64,000 nt of DNA. Origin: Rhizophagus irregularis. Lineage: Eukaryota; Glomeromycota; Glomeromycetes; Glomerales; Glomeraceae. Shown here piece by piece: positions 22,820 through 33,671 of this stretch. Numbering within the stretch: position 1 is the first letter of the stretch; the number at the start of each line of letters is the position of its first letter. Made by a program: the position numbers and the translations under genes. A model generated the notes under the pieces. It worked only from the letters and a program-made list of their open reading frames with translations. It had not been told where the DNA came from and did not search any database. The stretch covers positions 914,001 through 978,000 of the forward strand of contig NC_089451.1 of NCBI RefSeq assembly GCF_026210795.1. Reading direction: 5' to 3'.

Positions 22820-23344
22820 TTATTTTTCTACTATATTCTTAATATTCGCTATAGTTTTTATGTTTCTTTCTACCACCTTCTCATGCGATATGGGGATGGG
22901 TTGAGTCTGGACGGGAGATGGTGTTATTTCTGCTAAGGCAGATTTGGACTTCAATTTCTTCCCTCCAGCCTTTTTTGCCTTTTTACCTTCTTCTAAAACT
23001 GAATCAATAGATTTGCTAGACTCTATCTTACCATCACGTATTTGTTTTTCCAGTTCTGCAAATGGAGAAACATCTTGGTCTTGGATCTCTGGCTCGGTCC
23101 GCCCGCCCACAACATTTATATTAGAAAGCGAAGCTGTTGGCATATGAATTGGTTGATTCCACGCAACCCTATTTTTTTCTTCACCTCTCCAGATCTGATA
23201 AATACGTTTTTGTGATGTGTGATATTTATTTGTTAAATCCTTTAAAACTTTATCTCTAGGCTTTTTTTCAGCACATTGCATAATATGATCATAATCGGCT
23301 GGTGAAAAAGGAGGGGCGTCACATCTCATGTGTTGTCTGAGCAT
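22820..23344 (-). CDS. HTH-like basic protein of the Maverick-like element
   Basis: Intact 174-aa ORF. Residues about 25-55 (DKVLKDLTNKYHTSQKRIYQ) have a helix-turn-helix-like pattern ending in a basic WRGEEKNR. The C-terminal half is Lys-rich (KKAKKAGGKKLKSKS). A DNA-binding, transcriptional or DNA-packing role is inferred. It converges with the Gag-protease ORF (115 bp) and diverges from the coiled-coil membrane gene (266 bp), so it sits inside the element's compact gene block. I recognise no named family. Confidence 0.6.
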   Translation of the reverse strand: MLRQHMRCDAPPFSPADYDHIMQCAEKKPRDKVLKDLTNKYHTSQKRIYQIWRGEEKNRVAWNQPIHMPTASLSNINVVGGRTEPEIQDQDVSPFAELEKQIRDGKIESSKSIDSVLEEGKKAKKAGGKKLKSKSALAEITPSPVQTQPIPISHEKVVERNIKTIANIKNIVEK

Positions 23345-23609
23345 GGTAGCAATATTTTTTTATATATCTAATATAATACTCTGAAATAATTTATTAAATA
23401 GGATATATAGAAAGAATGTATTATTCTGAATATATAGGATATACAGGATATATAGGAAGATAATATTCCGGACATATAGAATATACGGGATATACGAGAT
23501 AAATAGGATATTTAGAAAAATTGTATTATTCTGATTGTATAGGATAAGTTTATTATCTCGGAAATAAATTCGTACATTTTTTTTTCTAATATATAACCAT
23601 GCTAATATT

Positions 23610-24587
23610 ATGTCCAATGTGCATACATTGAATGATATAAAAGATAGAGAGGGTGGTTCTTATAAAAAACCTGGTCATCGGCTGGGTAGTGCATATGAGC
23701 AAGAGCTCGAAAAAAAATTAAGATCCATTACCGAATTTAACTCTGAGATTAATGATCTCAGCGAAAAGCTGGTAAATAAGTACAATGAGCGAGAAAAGGA
23801 GTTTGAAAATAAAGCTAGCCAGTTAATTGCATCTACTACTAAAGTTAGATCCCAACTTATTTCTGAACGAAAGTCTCATCTCGAGAGTCAACATGAGCTT
23901 GAAGCCAAATATACTGCCGAAATCAAATCGCTCAAATCTAATATTAAAACACTAAAGAGAGAAGCAACTTTGACCCAGAAAGCTTCGTCCGCTGATAAGG
24001 TCCAGATTCTTTCTCTTGAAACTAAAGTACGTGAATTGGAAGGTAAGTTGGATGACTTGGAGCTAGATCAGGTGCTCCACGATTCAAATGTAGTAGGAGG
24101 GCTAATAGATGAGCCGGCCCAAATAAACTCATCTGATCCTAAAGAGATCGATTCTCTTAGGCTTGAATTGGAGCAAGTGAGGGGTGATTTATCCTCAAAA
24201 AAATACGAAATAGAATGTATGGAAAAGGGAATAGAGTCCTCAAAAAACATATACAATCAGATGATAGATTCTTTATTTTTAACGCGGTCAAATTTAATAG
24301 AGGCAAATAGGTCCCTTAGGGAGCAGTTAGCGTTAAAGAAAAATAATGAAGTAGATCGTCCACCCCCGCCTATAAACAATTTATCTCAACTTGGTTCTGA
24401 AGAGACTCTTCCCAATCTTGGCCCGACAATTTCTGTAGGTGGCGCAGAAGCAGTATCATTGTCCCAAGAAATGCCTCTAGCGGGTCCCTCTAAAACCGCA
24501 CCAGTCGTTAAAAGTTCCTTAATGCCATATGCCATACTTGTTTTACTACTGATTGTAGTTATATGGTTCGTGGTCAGGAAATGGTAG
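23610..24587 (+). CDS. Tail-anchored coiled-coil membrane protein of the Maverick-like element
   Basis: Intact 325-aa ORF. A long coiled coil (residues about 25-245) is followed by a Pro/Ser-rich stalk (RPPPPINN) and a single C-terminal membrane helix (PYAILVLLLIVVIWFVV, about 305-322) closed by RKW. This is the layout of a tail-anchored or virion-surface protein; there is no signal peptide. It lies between the HTH-like gene and polB. A role in a particle, in membrane attachment or in cell-to-cell spread is conjecture. Confidence 0.65.
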   Translation: MSNVHTLNDIKDREGGSYKKPGHRLGSAYEQELEKKLRSITEFNSEINDLSEKLVNKYNEREKEFENKASQLIASTTKVRSQLISERKSHLESQHELEAKYTAEIKSLKSNIKTLKREATLTQKASSADKVQILSLETKVRELEGKLDDLELDQVLHDSNVVGGLIDEPAQINSSDPKEIDSLRLELEQVRGDLSSKKYEIECMEKGIESSKNIYNQMIDSLFLTRSNLIEANRSLREQLALKKNNEVDRPPPPINNLSQLGSEETLPNLGPTISVGGAEAVSLSQEMPLAGPSKTAPVVKSSLMPYAILVLLLIVVIWFVVRKW

Positions 24588-24813
24588 AATTCAAGGAAAA
24601 AAAGTAATACCGAGTATTCTCCTAACCAGAACTATTTTTATCGTCTCCGGGTATTTCCAACGCTGGGCTGTATGATCGGAGGCCAGAAGTTCGAAGATAG
24701 AAATTGAAGTTAGCCAGTATTATTGCACGAGAAAAAATATGTAAATAATATTATGCGAAGCGCCTTAACGCCTAAGTTTCTTAGCTGAAATTGCCACATC
24801 CCGCTAAGAGTAC

Positions 24814-26078
24814 TTATCCATATAATTCGATAATCTCGTCTATATCTGATTCGGATGAATCATCTTTTTTGCTATCCTGTAATTTCGACAATGTTCGGTA
24901 GTGTGTGATTTCTAGGCCAACCACTTTGTACCATATGTTTCGGAAATCTGCTAGTAGCTTACACTCATCCAAATAATATGATGTTAAATATTGTTCTAAG
25001 GACATTGCTCGCTTCTTAGTAACTAATTTATACATACTTTCTCTATACTCTATATCAACCTCGGAAATTTCTTTAAGCAATGATGAAAGTTTTAGGCGGA
25101 TGGATTCTTCTTGCTTATTCAGCGCATTGATGAAAGGTTGGCAATAAGCACTGTTAGTCAGGCATTCTCCCTTGTCGGCATAAGTAGTATCAAATAATTT
25201 TTTCGCGTAAATGCGTGCTCCTTCCCATAAATGAGATATGATAGTTTTATCTTTTTTCGGACCATCATGTAGGCTTTTGATATACCCCCTAACCCACTTT
25301 TCAGCTAATTTTTGCGCTAAGGCATCTCTTATTTTTGATACCTCATCTTCGTCTATTTCGTCTTCATCCATTTCATCTTCGTCCAGGTCGTCTTCATCCA
25401 CCCCACCGTCATCTGCTTTATTACCACCCGCTTTATTGCCATCTTTTAACTTTTTTAAGGCCTCCAGCACAATTTCAGATGATGGCTGGTGTATATCATC
25501 ATAGTTTATAAATCGCGCACAGAGGCCAACAACAGTTTTCAGATAATAGCTGATATCGATCTTTTTACCTAATCGCCTCACTACCTCTGGATACTCCATT
25601 TTATCTCCGATCTTATCTGACGAACCATTCTCAACTACAATATACTCAAAGCGTTCACCTGGTTCTGGGATTTCATAAAGATAAGGCTCGGGTGTTAGGC
25701 CCTTTTTTATGCACCGTTTGGCATCCGCTTCTTCACGGGTATGTCTATCCTGCATTCGTGAAATGAAACGCTGGACACTCTTGTTATTTTTATCGGGCTT
25801 CCACACAGCAGTTTTAATCACTCCATTAAGATGTATCTGCGAAATATCATTTATGGTCTCTTTGAGCACGTCCTTCACAATCTGACGCAAGGTGCGTGTA
25901 TTATCCAGCCTCATAGATTCATCCATGACCTTCTTACCCACCTCACGAAAGTGTTTAGACTGTCCCCGCTTTACAATCTCAACCCCTCGAATAAAAAGCT
26001 TATTATTAAAGTTGGGCTTACTTCTATGTGGGATGCCGTAGTATTTTTTCTTTCCAGTAAATACTACCGGAAATAAGA
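24814..26078 (-). pseudogene. DNA polymerase B, C-terminal part
   Basis: The reading frame is open from about 26078 down to the stop at 24814 and continues the polymerase frame after a one-base deletion. It opens with the conserved thumb-region text [10 protein letters not shown], followed by [10 protein letters not shown], as in Maverick polymerases. A 15-residue acidic run (near [14 protein letters not shown]) and a helical C-terminus ([16 protein letters not shown]) follow. An ATG at 25941 is internal. It was once one gene with the two parts at 26064-27920 and 37396-38001. Confidence 0.8.
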
Positions 26079-27920
26079 CTTCTCATATGCCATTTTGAAA
26101 TAAGGGGATCCGTTATCTTCCCTGAGAAAGTCATTAACTTCGCCTCGGAGTTCACTCATTGCTTCCATAGATATTCTCACCATCTCCTCCCAGTACTCTT
26201 CCTTCGATATCTTTTCTGAAATGTATTTCTCATCACACTCCCGGAAATACCCTTCTGGACAAACAAGGTATAATGAATCAGTGTCCCCATATTTTACACC
26301 GAACCCTTTACTTCTGACAAGGTCGGCAATAAGCTTGATATTCCGCTGACCAGCTGATGTCACCCCGCCTGCTAATGCTCGCAAGAAGAAAGGGGATCCA
26401 CTATTCCCGGCTTCACCGTAAAACGTATTCATATACACTTTTAAAGCGAGTTGTCCTGCGTCTAGACAGGCGACATTAAAGGAAACTGAAGAGTATTCAG
26501 ATTTTAAAGCATCTGTAACGTCCTCGCCCCTTGCTTCCGCCAAACTAATCTCCTTTTCTAATTCTTCTTTTTTATCATTTAATGGAGCAAGACAGCTTTT
26601 TACTGAATTTCGTCTAATAAGCAACTCCTCTAATACTTTTGGATAAAGGCCTTTCATTTCGGCTTGGTTTTCATGCTCTATAGACCATGCGAGAATGTCG
26701 TGACCATTGAATTTGAAATTAATTTCATGAAGCTTTTTACCGCTCTCCTTTAGAGATTCGGCATCCGCTCGGGATAAAATGATTTTATCAGGTGAGAGAT
26801 TGTATGTCATGATAAGGCTTGGATACAATGATGCAAAGTCTAAGCCGGTTACAGGTCGTCTATTTTCGAGACCCTTTACCGGTGGGAAAACATAGGCTCC
26901 AGGGTACTTCCCTGTTTCCGTTTGTTCACATGGAATGGTGCTAGTTAAAATCCTTTCTTGCCACGCACTGGCACTTAAAAGATTACGCACTTTCATTCCT
27001 ATTGCAAAATAATGTGAATCGTATAATGATATGAAGGCTACGGATGCCATCTCCCTATACTCGTTAATTGCATTACGCTTTACCATTAACCGCTGACAGC
27101 TAATAGCATCAATAATACAATATTCGGCTACTTCGCGCATCTGCTCGGCCGTTGTAGCATTGGTTTCTTTTAATGCCCTTCCATAATACTTAAACATACG
27201 ATGGAAAGGCATATCCAGCTTGTTATCGAGCTCACACTCCTTTAGGTAATATGCTAAACTGCTCTTTTCGGCCTTAGGATAGAATTTCATAAAACATGGT
27301 CGGGCATCAATAGCTACACACCCAGGGATTTTAAGATGCTTCGAATAGAAATTCCTATCATTAACCTTTATACTATTATATTGGTATTGCCATTTTTCGA
27401 TTTTTTCGAGACTTGATGGTTTGATTGACATACGATTAAACATCCATTCAAGAATTCCTAATTTCTTAGCTTTCTCCACAATAAATTTCCAGTCGTATTG
27501 AGAATCGTTAAAACCTATTTGTATGTCCGGGGCTAGTAGTTCCCAACATAATGCGAAGGCTTTTAACAGATTTACTTGATTCCCACATATAATTGTGATC
27601 CAGCGCAGGTTTGGTGCCGTCTCAACATCAACAAGACATATTTGTTTTAATGGATTGGGGTCATCTTTCCAATGGACTGACATGCAAATCATAAATACGT
27701 TGGATTCATCACTCTGTGGAGTGGGAAAGTTGCCTAGCCCAAGCGAACTATATGTTTCTATGTCCCACGTAAGAACAAGGGTGCGATCCCGTGAAAGGGC
27801 CGAAGAAAATAATGGATTATTATAATCGTCCTCACTTGTTGGATTGTAATTATTCACAGAAACTTGGAAGAGATAAGTACCCCCTTGAATGTATTTGTGG
27901 AGATAATTACTTAATACTGC
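26064..27920 (-). pseudogene. DNA polymerase B, exonuclease and palm part
   Basis: This family B (protein-primed-type) polymerase segment has the 3'-5' exonuclease motifs (TWDIETYS and IGFNDSQYDW), polymerase motif A (DFASLYPSLI), motif B (KVYMNTFYGEAG) and motif C (YGDTDSLY). The frame is open to the LTR boundary at 27920, beyond the first ATG (27857). At 26064 it ends in a premature stop caused by loss of one base near 26080, just before the thumb. It replicated the element in its active ancestor. Confidence 0.9.
27917..27920 (+). repeat. Target site duplication of the LTR element, left copy
   Basis: CTGC directly before the left LTR; the same four bases follow the right LTR at 37396-37399. 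The polB frame is continuous when the element and one copy are removed. Confidence 0.85.
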
Positions 27921-28451
27921 TGTTACCCCTAGTCACGTGTAGAGTTACAACTTACTGCGCCAGAAGATCATGTGGAAAATTAGGATCTACTGTGCCCAAC
28001 TGTGCCAAGCCGACCTAGTCGCAGCCTACTTAGCCTATTATTTCTATTATATTTATTATATTAATTATATTTAATATAATCGATATAATTATTTTATTTA
28101 TTATATTTAATTTATTAGTTATATTTATTATATTAGTTATATTTCTTATATTTATTATATCTATTATATTTATTATATCTTTATATGTAGTAACTTTTAT
28201 ATAAATAACGTTGGTATTTTCCTTTGTTATAAGGGAAGTTCCTTCAGTTCGAATTAGTTAACCTTAGTTCCTATTAGTTCTTATTCTTGTAATTATAAAG
28301 TTCTATAATAAAGTATAACCTTTTACACTATAAACGAACTCCCTATTTTAAGCGTGTCTTGTTTGATTGGATTTCAGTCATAGTTAAACGTACTTAATCT
28401 CCCTGACTGCAAATCATAGTTAATCTATTCAACGTACCGAATCGGTTAACA
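27921..28451 (+). repeat. 5' LTR
   Basis: Starts TGTTACCCCTAGTCACGTG and ends CGAATCGGTTAACA. It has an AT-rich U3-like core of TTATATTTATTA units (28030-28200). By eye it is identical to 36865-37395. Confidence 0.95.
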
Positions 28452-28453
28452 AG

Positions 28454-28471
28454 TGGTGATTCCTGCCAGGT
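28454..28471 (+). other. Candidate primer-binding site
   Basis: TGGTGATTCCTGCCAGGT begins two bases after the LTR. TGG at this place matches the CCA end of a tRNA; I did not identify the tRNA. Confidence 0.55.
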
Positions 28472-28504
28472 AAAAGGCTATACTGTGAATTAACAATTGA
28501 TTTC

Positions 28505-28655
28505 TTTTCTCAGACGAACTTGAGAATACTTGCAGACGTACTTGCAGACGTAATTTCTTTTCTCAGACGAACTTGAGAATACTTGCAGACGAACTTGCAG
28601 ACGTAATTTCTTTTCTCAAACGTACTTGAGATATTAGCAGACGTACTTGCAACAA
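28505..28655 (+). repeat. Leader tandem repeats
   Basis: About 2.5 copies of a ~60-bp unit built from CAGACG(A/T)ACTTG and GAATACTTGCAGACG, ending just before the gag start. It may be part of the packaging or translation leader. Confidence 0.75.
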
Positions 28656-28673
28656 TTTGAATTTTGAAATTGA

Positions 28674-31600
28674 ATGCCCTTTTACAATTTATCTAAAGCA
28701 GAATTAAAATCACATCAAAGAAAACATCGTAGAGGAAGAGCGATCAACCAAAAAGAAGTTTACTGTATTCAGTGTTACCCAACAGATTCTATTCCAGCTG
28801 ACAATATCCCTGACGGATTTGAGAAATTTTGGCTCTGGATTTCTATTCAGTATACAGCAAAACAATATACTGGAGCAACAGTAGCCGCTTTTAAAGTATT
28901 AAAAACTGAATTCTTCATAACTACACAACTCAATACACTTGTCGGAATAACTACTAAGATCCTACAAAGTATAAAGTTTCGACAAATAAATACTCCTTTA
29001 TTAGAATTATCCTTTTATTTACATAAATTATTTGAATTAACAAACGGATTCAAGAGTTTACCAACTGATACTCAAGTAACCAACGCATACCGAATTTTTC
29101 ATAATACGCCAGTAAATAATAACGCCAACATGAATGAAGGTCAGATGAAAGATCTTATGAAGTTAGTTTGGGGAGCTGACCCAATAGATAATGCTAATCC
29201 CAGAAATGTTGGAAACCTTTTGGAAAATACTTTGAATAACAATACAAATGCCATTACTACTGCATTACAAAATAATCTTAATGCCATTAATGCTCTTACA
29301 ACTGCCAACCAAAATCGTACAACATCTAAAGTTGTTGATGTTCCCTTTTTCTATGGACGTGATGATGAGGATCCATATGAATGGTGTCGACTCTTTGAAG
29401 CTGCCTTTGCAGCTAATGGATGGCCAGATAATCGAAAAATTGCTTTAGCCGCTGGATTTCTTAAGGAAGCTGCCCGAGATTGGTATGAAGAGAATAGAGG
29501 AAATATCAACCAATGGCATGTAGATAACAATGCAAATAACTTTGATACCCAATTTTTAAACTACTTTGCAACTGCTGCTCGAAGGAATCAGTGGACCAGA
29601 GAACTGCAAAATATTAAACAAGGAGACAATGAATCAGTAGAAAATTACTCCCGACGTTTTAAGAAGCTGTTAAATAAAGCTACCCAAGGGGAAGCTTTAG
29701 CCGCAAGATACCAAATTAACTACTATATTAATGGTCTCAAGTCCTTCTTAGTTGGACAGGTAGTAATTGGAAATACTGATACTTTGGAAGCAACTATTAC
29801 CCGAGCTAAGTTAGTAGAATTAGGTGTAAATACTACTCTTCTAACTACAGCACCAGTAACTAATAGTACTACAGAACCTATTCCAACTGCTACTACTACT
29901 ACTGTTAAACCAACTCCACAAGTAGATGAAATGGAAGCATTAACAAAACAAATGCAACAACTCGCTCTTAATTATGCAAATCTTTCATCAGTTCTAATGG
30001 TTCAACAAAGCACTCCTCGAAATACCAGACCGAGGCCTAATAATAATAACTATCAAAATCGTCAAAATGGCCAAGCTCCTACTCAGAATTCCTTCAATCC
30101 AAATATTACTTGTTTTAGATGTGGAAATATAGGACATATTTCCAGAAACTGCCAAATGGGAAGAAATACCAATAATGGAAATATTAATGGTAATAATAAT
30201 AATAATAATCGCCCTCGTCAAAGAGCACCAGTTACACCTATTAATTATGCAGATGATGAAGCAGAAATTTACTATGATGAATATGAGGATGAATATGAGG
30301 AAGAATGGGAAGAAGAAGACGAATATGAAGCATATGTTACAACTCGTTCTAGATCTGTTCCATATGAGATATCTTCTCCTAGAGGAAAAAGAACAAGATT
30401 TTCAGAATCTCGAAAGGAAGACCAATTACGTACCCAACCTATTCCTCCAGTAACTCCTTCTACACCTATGGATATGGATGCTACAGCAGAACCTTCAACA
30501 AAAAGAAAAGTAAGAACCAAAATGGTCCCTGCACCTATTGAAAATGTCAATGAATTTGACATAGCTAAATATATTAGTGACCTACCTTGTGGTCTATCTA
30601 TTGGTCAAGCTACAGCTCAACTTCCTGTTTACAGGAAAGGATTAATTCAAAGTATGAGGAGAAAACGTGAAAAGGTTGACAATAACAATTATATTGGAGA
30701 AAGTTACTATGGAGACTCCAACTCAGAAGAAGAAACTCCTACTACCGCTGCTAAATGTGAATTTCATATCAATCAACAACCAGTTATTGCAGTAATTGAT
30801 AGTGGAGCTGCAGTTAGTATTATGACAACTGCCATGATGAAAACTTTGAATTTAACTATCGATGGACCCTCAGAATATGTAATTAAAACTGCCAATGGAA
30901 CTAGAGTTAGATCATTGGGAGAAATCCAAAATTTACCCCTAAAAGTCAGAAATTTAATTATTAAAACCAATGTTCAAATCATAGAATCAAGCGACAGTGT
31001 TTTCATTCTAGGAAACAACTGGATGAGAAAGGTAAATGCTGCCCTTGACTGGGACAAGAAAACACTAACCATCAGATACAATGGACGATCCACAACAGTC
31101 CCTGTGATTTTTACTCTTCCAAAACCTATTAAAATGAAGCAATCATTTGAGTATGATGACGAAGAGGAATATGAGTCTGAAGAGTTAGAAGAAGCCCAAA
31201 TCTATATGTCTGATTTTTCTGGTTATTCAACAGAAGAATCCCTTGAATTTAACCCATGGGAAAATGAAGTATCTCCTGCCCACCAAAATAATGAAGATGA
31301 AGAATTGGAAGAATCAAATCCTGCCATTTATTTAGCTCAAGCAGAAGTATATAGTGAAGAAAAAGTCAATCCAGACTTACATTTAGGACCGTTAGACTAC
31401 CATCAACAAAGCCAATTTCAACAACTCTTGAGTGACTATGCAGATATTTGTGCTAAAAGCCAAACAGAAATTGGAAAAACAAATGTAATTAAGCACAAAA
31501 TTATTACAAAAGATGCTACTCCTATCTCTCAACCACCCTATCGATGTAATCCTAAATATAGAGAATTTTTACAAGGAGAAATCACAAGAATGGAAAGTCA

Positions 31601-33671
31601 AGGACTTATAAGAAAATCAGCTAGCCCTTGGGCTTCACCTGTGGTAATTGTTGATAAAAAAGGAGGAGAAAAACGTTTATGCATAGACTATCGAAAATTG
31701 AATGCTGTCACCAAAGCAGATGCTTACCCATTGCCTCGAATTGATGATATGCTTGAATCTTTTAGTAATGCAACATGGTTTACCACATTAGATTTAGCCA
31801 GTGGTTATTGGCAAGTAGCTATGGATCCAGCAGATGTGGAGAAAACTGCCTTCATTACTCCCTTTGGATTATATGAATTTCTAGTAATGCCCTTTGGTTT
31901 AGCTTATGCGCCTGGAACTTTTCAACGATTAATGAATAGAATACTCCAGGAGTATCTAGGGAAATTTGTAGCAGTATATTTAGATGATGTAATCATCTAC
32001 TCAAAAGGAACCTTGGAGCAACACTTGGACCATCTTAGACAAGTATTTGAGACTCTTAGACGAGCAAATTTGAAGATTAAACTTAAGAAATGTTATTTCT
32101 GCCTCGGAAATATTCATTTCCTAGGACATGTAGTAGGACGAGAAGGTATCCGACCTGATCCAGAAAAAATTGAAAAAATTAGAACCTTTCCGGTTCCAAC
32201 AAATCTAACACAACTTCGCTCAGCATTAGGCTTATTCTCTTACTATCGAAAGTTCATCAAAGATTTCTCAAAAATAGCCAAACCAATGTTATTACTTTTA
32301 AAGAAGGAAACTCCTTTTCATTGGACTGAGAAACAACAAACTGCATTTGATTATTTGAAGGAAAGATTAATTAAATCTCCAATCTTAACATACCCTGACT
32401 TTGAACAACCCTTCATTATTCATACAGACGCATCTGGTACTGGACTTGGTGCTGTGTTATCACAAATGAGAGAGGATGGAAAAGAACATGTAGTCGCTTA
32501 TGCCAGCAGATCTTTGAATAAGGCTGAGTGTAATTACCCTATAACTGACCAGGAATGTCTTGCGATAGTGTGGGCTATCAAACATTTCCAACACTACTTA
32601 GGATTAAAACCTTTCACAATTGTTACTGACCATTCTGCTCTAAAATGGTTAAAGACATCCAAAATCCCAAAAGGTCGCCGTGCGAGATGGGTCATGGACC
32701 TTCAACAGTATGACTTTAATATTAAGCATCGAGCGGGAAAAGCAAACGCAAATGCAGATGCATTATCTAGAATGTTTGAAGAAGATAGCCAAACTCTTAG
32801 TTGTTTCATGATTTCTATTGAAAAAGAAGGACAAACTAATGTAAATGAAAGTTCTACTCCAGTACATGAAGAGTACGATGCAGATTCAGAAGATGATTAT
32901 ACTGATAGACCTGCTCAAAGAGCTATTGATTTGTTAAATCGTTGTGATAATCTAATATATGATATGCAAAGCTACATTGAAGAACGATCTGAAAATAACT
33001 CTCCTATTAATATTGTTTCAGGAATTCGATATGATTTTGACAACCCCAATGGACCTCATCCAGAAGATTGTATTTGTAAAGTTTGTCAACCTCCTCCAGC
33101 CCGTTCACCATCACCATATAGTTGTTGTAACGAAATTATTTGTCAGTGTAATGAAGATAACTATTCGATTGATACAGAAGAATATAATAATTCGTGGGAA
33201 AGACAAATTTATGGAGATGCATTCTCTGATTATTCAGAAGAAAATCAGATTAATATTGAAGAACATATCGCCTGGACCATGTGTGGTATGAACCGTCAAG
33301 CTCTAGAAAATATGTATTTGGAAAATATAAAAATTAAACAAGTAATCGCCGGTCAACCAATCAATCATGGTGGAAGTCGTTGTACCATGGAATGTGATAC
33401 AGAAAATCATCACGTGCATACATATTGTACGATGTGCAAGAAGAATTTATTTTATGAAACTACTATACATGACTGTATCATTGGATTCACTTTAGGAAAA
33501 ATTAGGCCAGATATGAATCCCAAATTCCTTATTAATAATCAATGGTGGAAAGAACCTCAAGCAGTACAACTTGAAAATAATATCAATTATCTTAAATATA
33601 TCGAACGATTAAGGAATGATTTACCAGTTTACAAAGTATCTTTGGAACCTTTCATTGCCAATTTGGACTAA
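28674..33671 (+). CDS. Gag-pol polyprotein (Gag, protease, reverse transcriptase, RNase H)
   Basis: Intact 1665-aa ORF. Gag domain about residues 220-370 (PFFYGRDDEDPYEWC, then LKEAARDWYEEN); CCHC knuckle CFRCGNIGHISRNC near 479; an acidic run; aspartic protease with VIDSGAAVS near 709; reverse transcriptase about 960-1140 with LDLASGYWQ and catalytic YLDD near 1101; RNase H with HTDASGTGLGAV near 1247 and ADALSRM near 1366. The last ~300 residues are unusual for a Ty3 element: an acidic spacer with Cys clusters (CICKVC, CCNEIICQC) and a possible zinc-binding block (HHVHTYCTMCKK). The stop at 33671 overlaps the integrase ORF by 56 bases. Confidence 0.95.
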   Translation: MPFYNLSKAELKSHQRKHRRGRAINQKEVYCIQCYPTDSIPADNIPDGFEKFWLWISIQYTAKQYTGATVAAFKVLKTEFFITTQLNTLVGITTKILQSIKFRQINTPLLELSFYLHKLFELTNGFKSLPTDTQVTNAYRIFHNTPVNNNANMNEGQMKDLMKLVWGADPIDNANPRNVGNLLENTLNNNTNAITTALQNNLNAINALTTANQNRTTSKVVDVPFFYGRDDEDPYEWCRLFEAAFAANGWPDNRKIALAAGFLKEAARDWYEENRGNINQWHVDNNANNFDTQFLNYFATAARRNQWTRELQNIKQGDNESVENYSRRFKKLLNKATQGEALAARYQINYYINGLKSFLVGQVVIGNTDTLEATITRAKLVELGVNTTLLTTAPVTNSTTEPIPTATTTTVKPTPQVDEMEALTKQMQQLALNYANLSSVLMVQQSTPRNTRPRPNNNNYQNRQNGQAPTQNSFNPNITCFRCGNIGHISRNCQMGRNTNNGNINGNNNNNNRPRQRAPVTPINYADDEAEIYYDEYEDEYEEEWEEEDEYEAYVTTRSRSVPYEISSPRGKRTRFSESRKEDQLRTQPIPPVTPSTPMDMDATAEPSTKRKVRTKMVPAPIENVNEFDIAKYISDLPCGLSIGQATAQLPVYRKGLIQSMRRKREKVDNNNYIGESYYGDSNSEEETPTTAAKCEFHINQQPVIAVIDSGAAVSIMTTAMMKTLNLTIDGPSEYVIKTANGTRVRSLGEIQNLPLKVRNLIIKTNVQIIESSDSVFILGNNWMRKVNAALDWDKKTLTIRYNGRSTTVPVIFTLPKPIKMKQSFEYDDEEEYESEELEEAQIYMSDFSGYSTEESLEFNPWENEVSPAHQNNEDEELEESNPAIYLAQAEVYSEEKVNPDLHLGPLDYHQQSQFQQLLSDYADICAKSQTEIGKTNVIKHKIITKDATPISQPPYRCNPKYREFLQGEITRMESQGLIRKSASPWASPVVIVDKKGGEKRLCIDYRKLNAVTKADAYPLPRIDDMLESFSNATWFTTLDLASGYWQVAMDPADVEKTAFITPFGLYEFLVMPFGLAYAPGTFQRLMNRILQEYLGKFVAVYLDDVIIYSKGTLEQHLDHLRQVFETLRRANLKIKLKKCYFCLGNIHFLGHVVGREGIRPDPEKIEKIRTFPVPTNLTQLRSALGLFSYYRKFIKDFSKIAKPMLLLLKKETPFHWTEKQQTAFDYLKERLIKSPILTYPDFEQPFIIHTDASGTGLGAVLSQMREDGKEHVVAYASRSLNKAECNYPITDQECLAIVWAIKHFQHYLGLKPFTIVTDHSALKWLKTSKIPKGRRARWVMDLQQYDFNIKHRAGKANANADALSRMFEEDSQTLSCFMISIEKEGQTNVNESSTPVHEEYDADSEDDYTDRPAQRAIDLLNRCDNLIYDMQSYIEERSENNSPINIVSGIRYDFDNPNGPHPEDCICKVCQPPPARSPSPYSCCNEIICQCNEDNYSIDTEEYNNSWERQIYGDAFSDYSEENQINIEEHIAWTMCGMNRQALENMYLENIKIKQVIAGQPINHGGSRCTMECDTENHHVHTYCTMCKKNLFYETTIHDCIIGFTLGKIRPDMNPKFLINNQWWKEPQAVQLENNINYLKYIERLRNDLPVYKVSLEPFIANLD

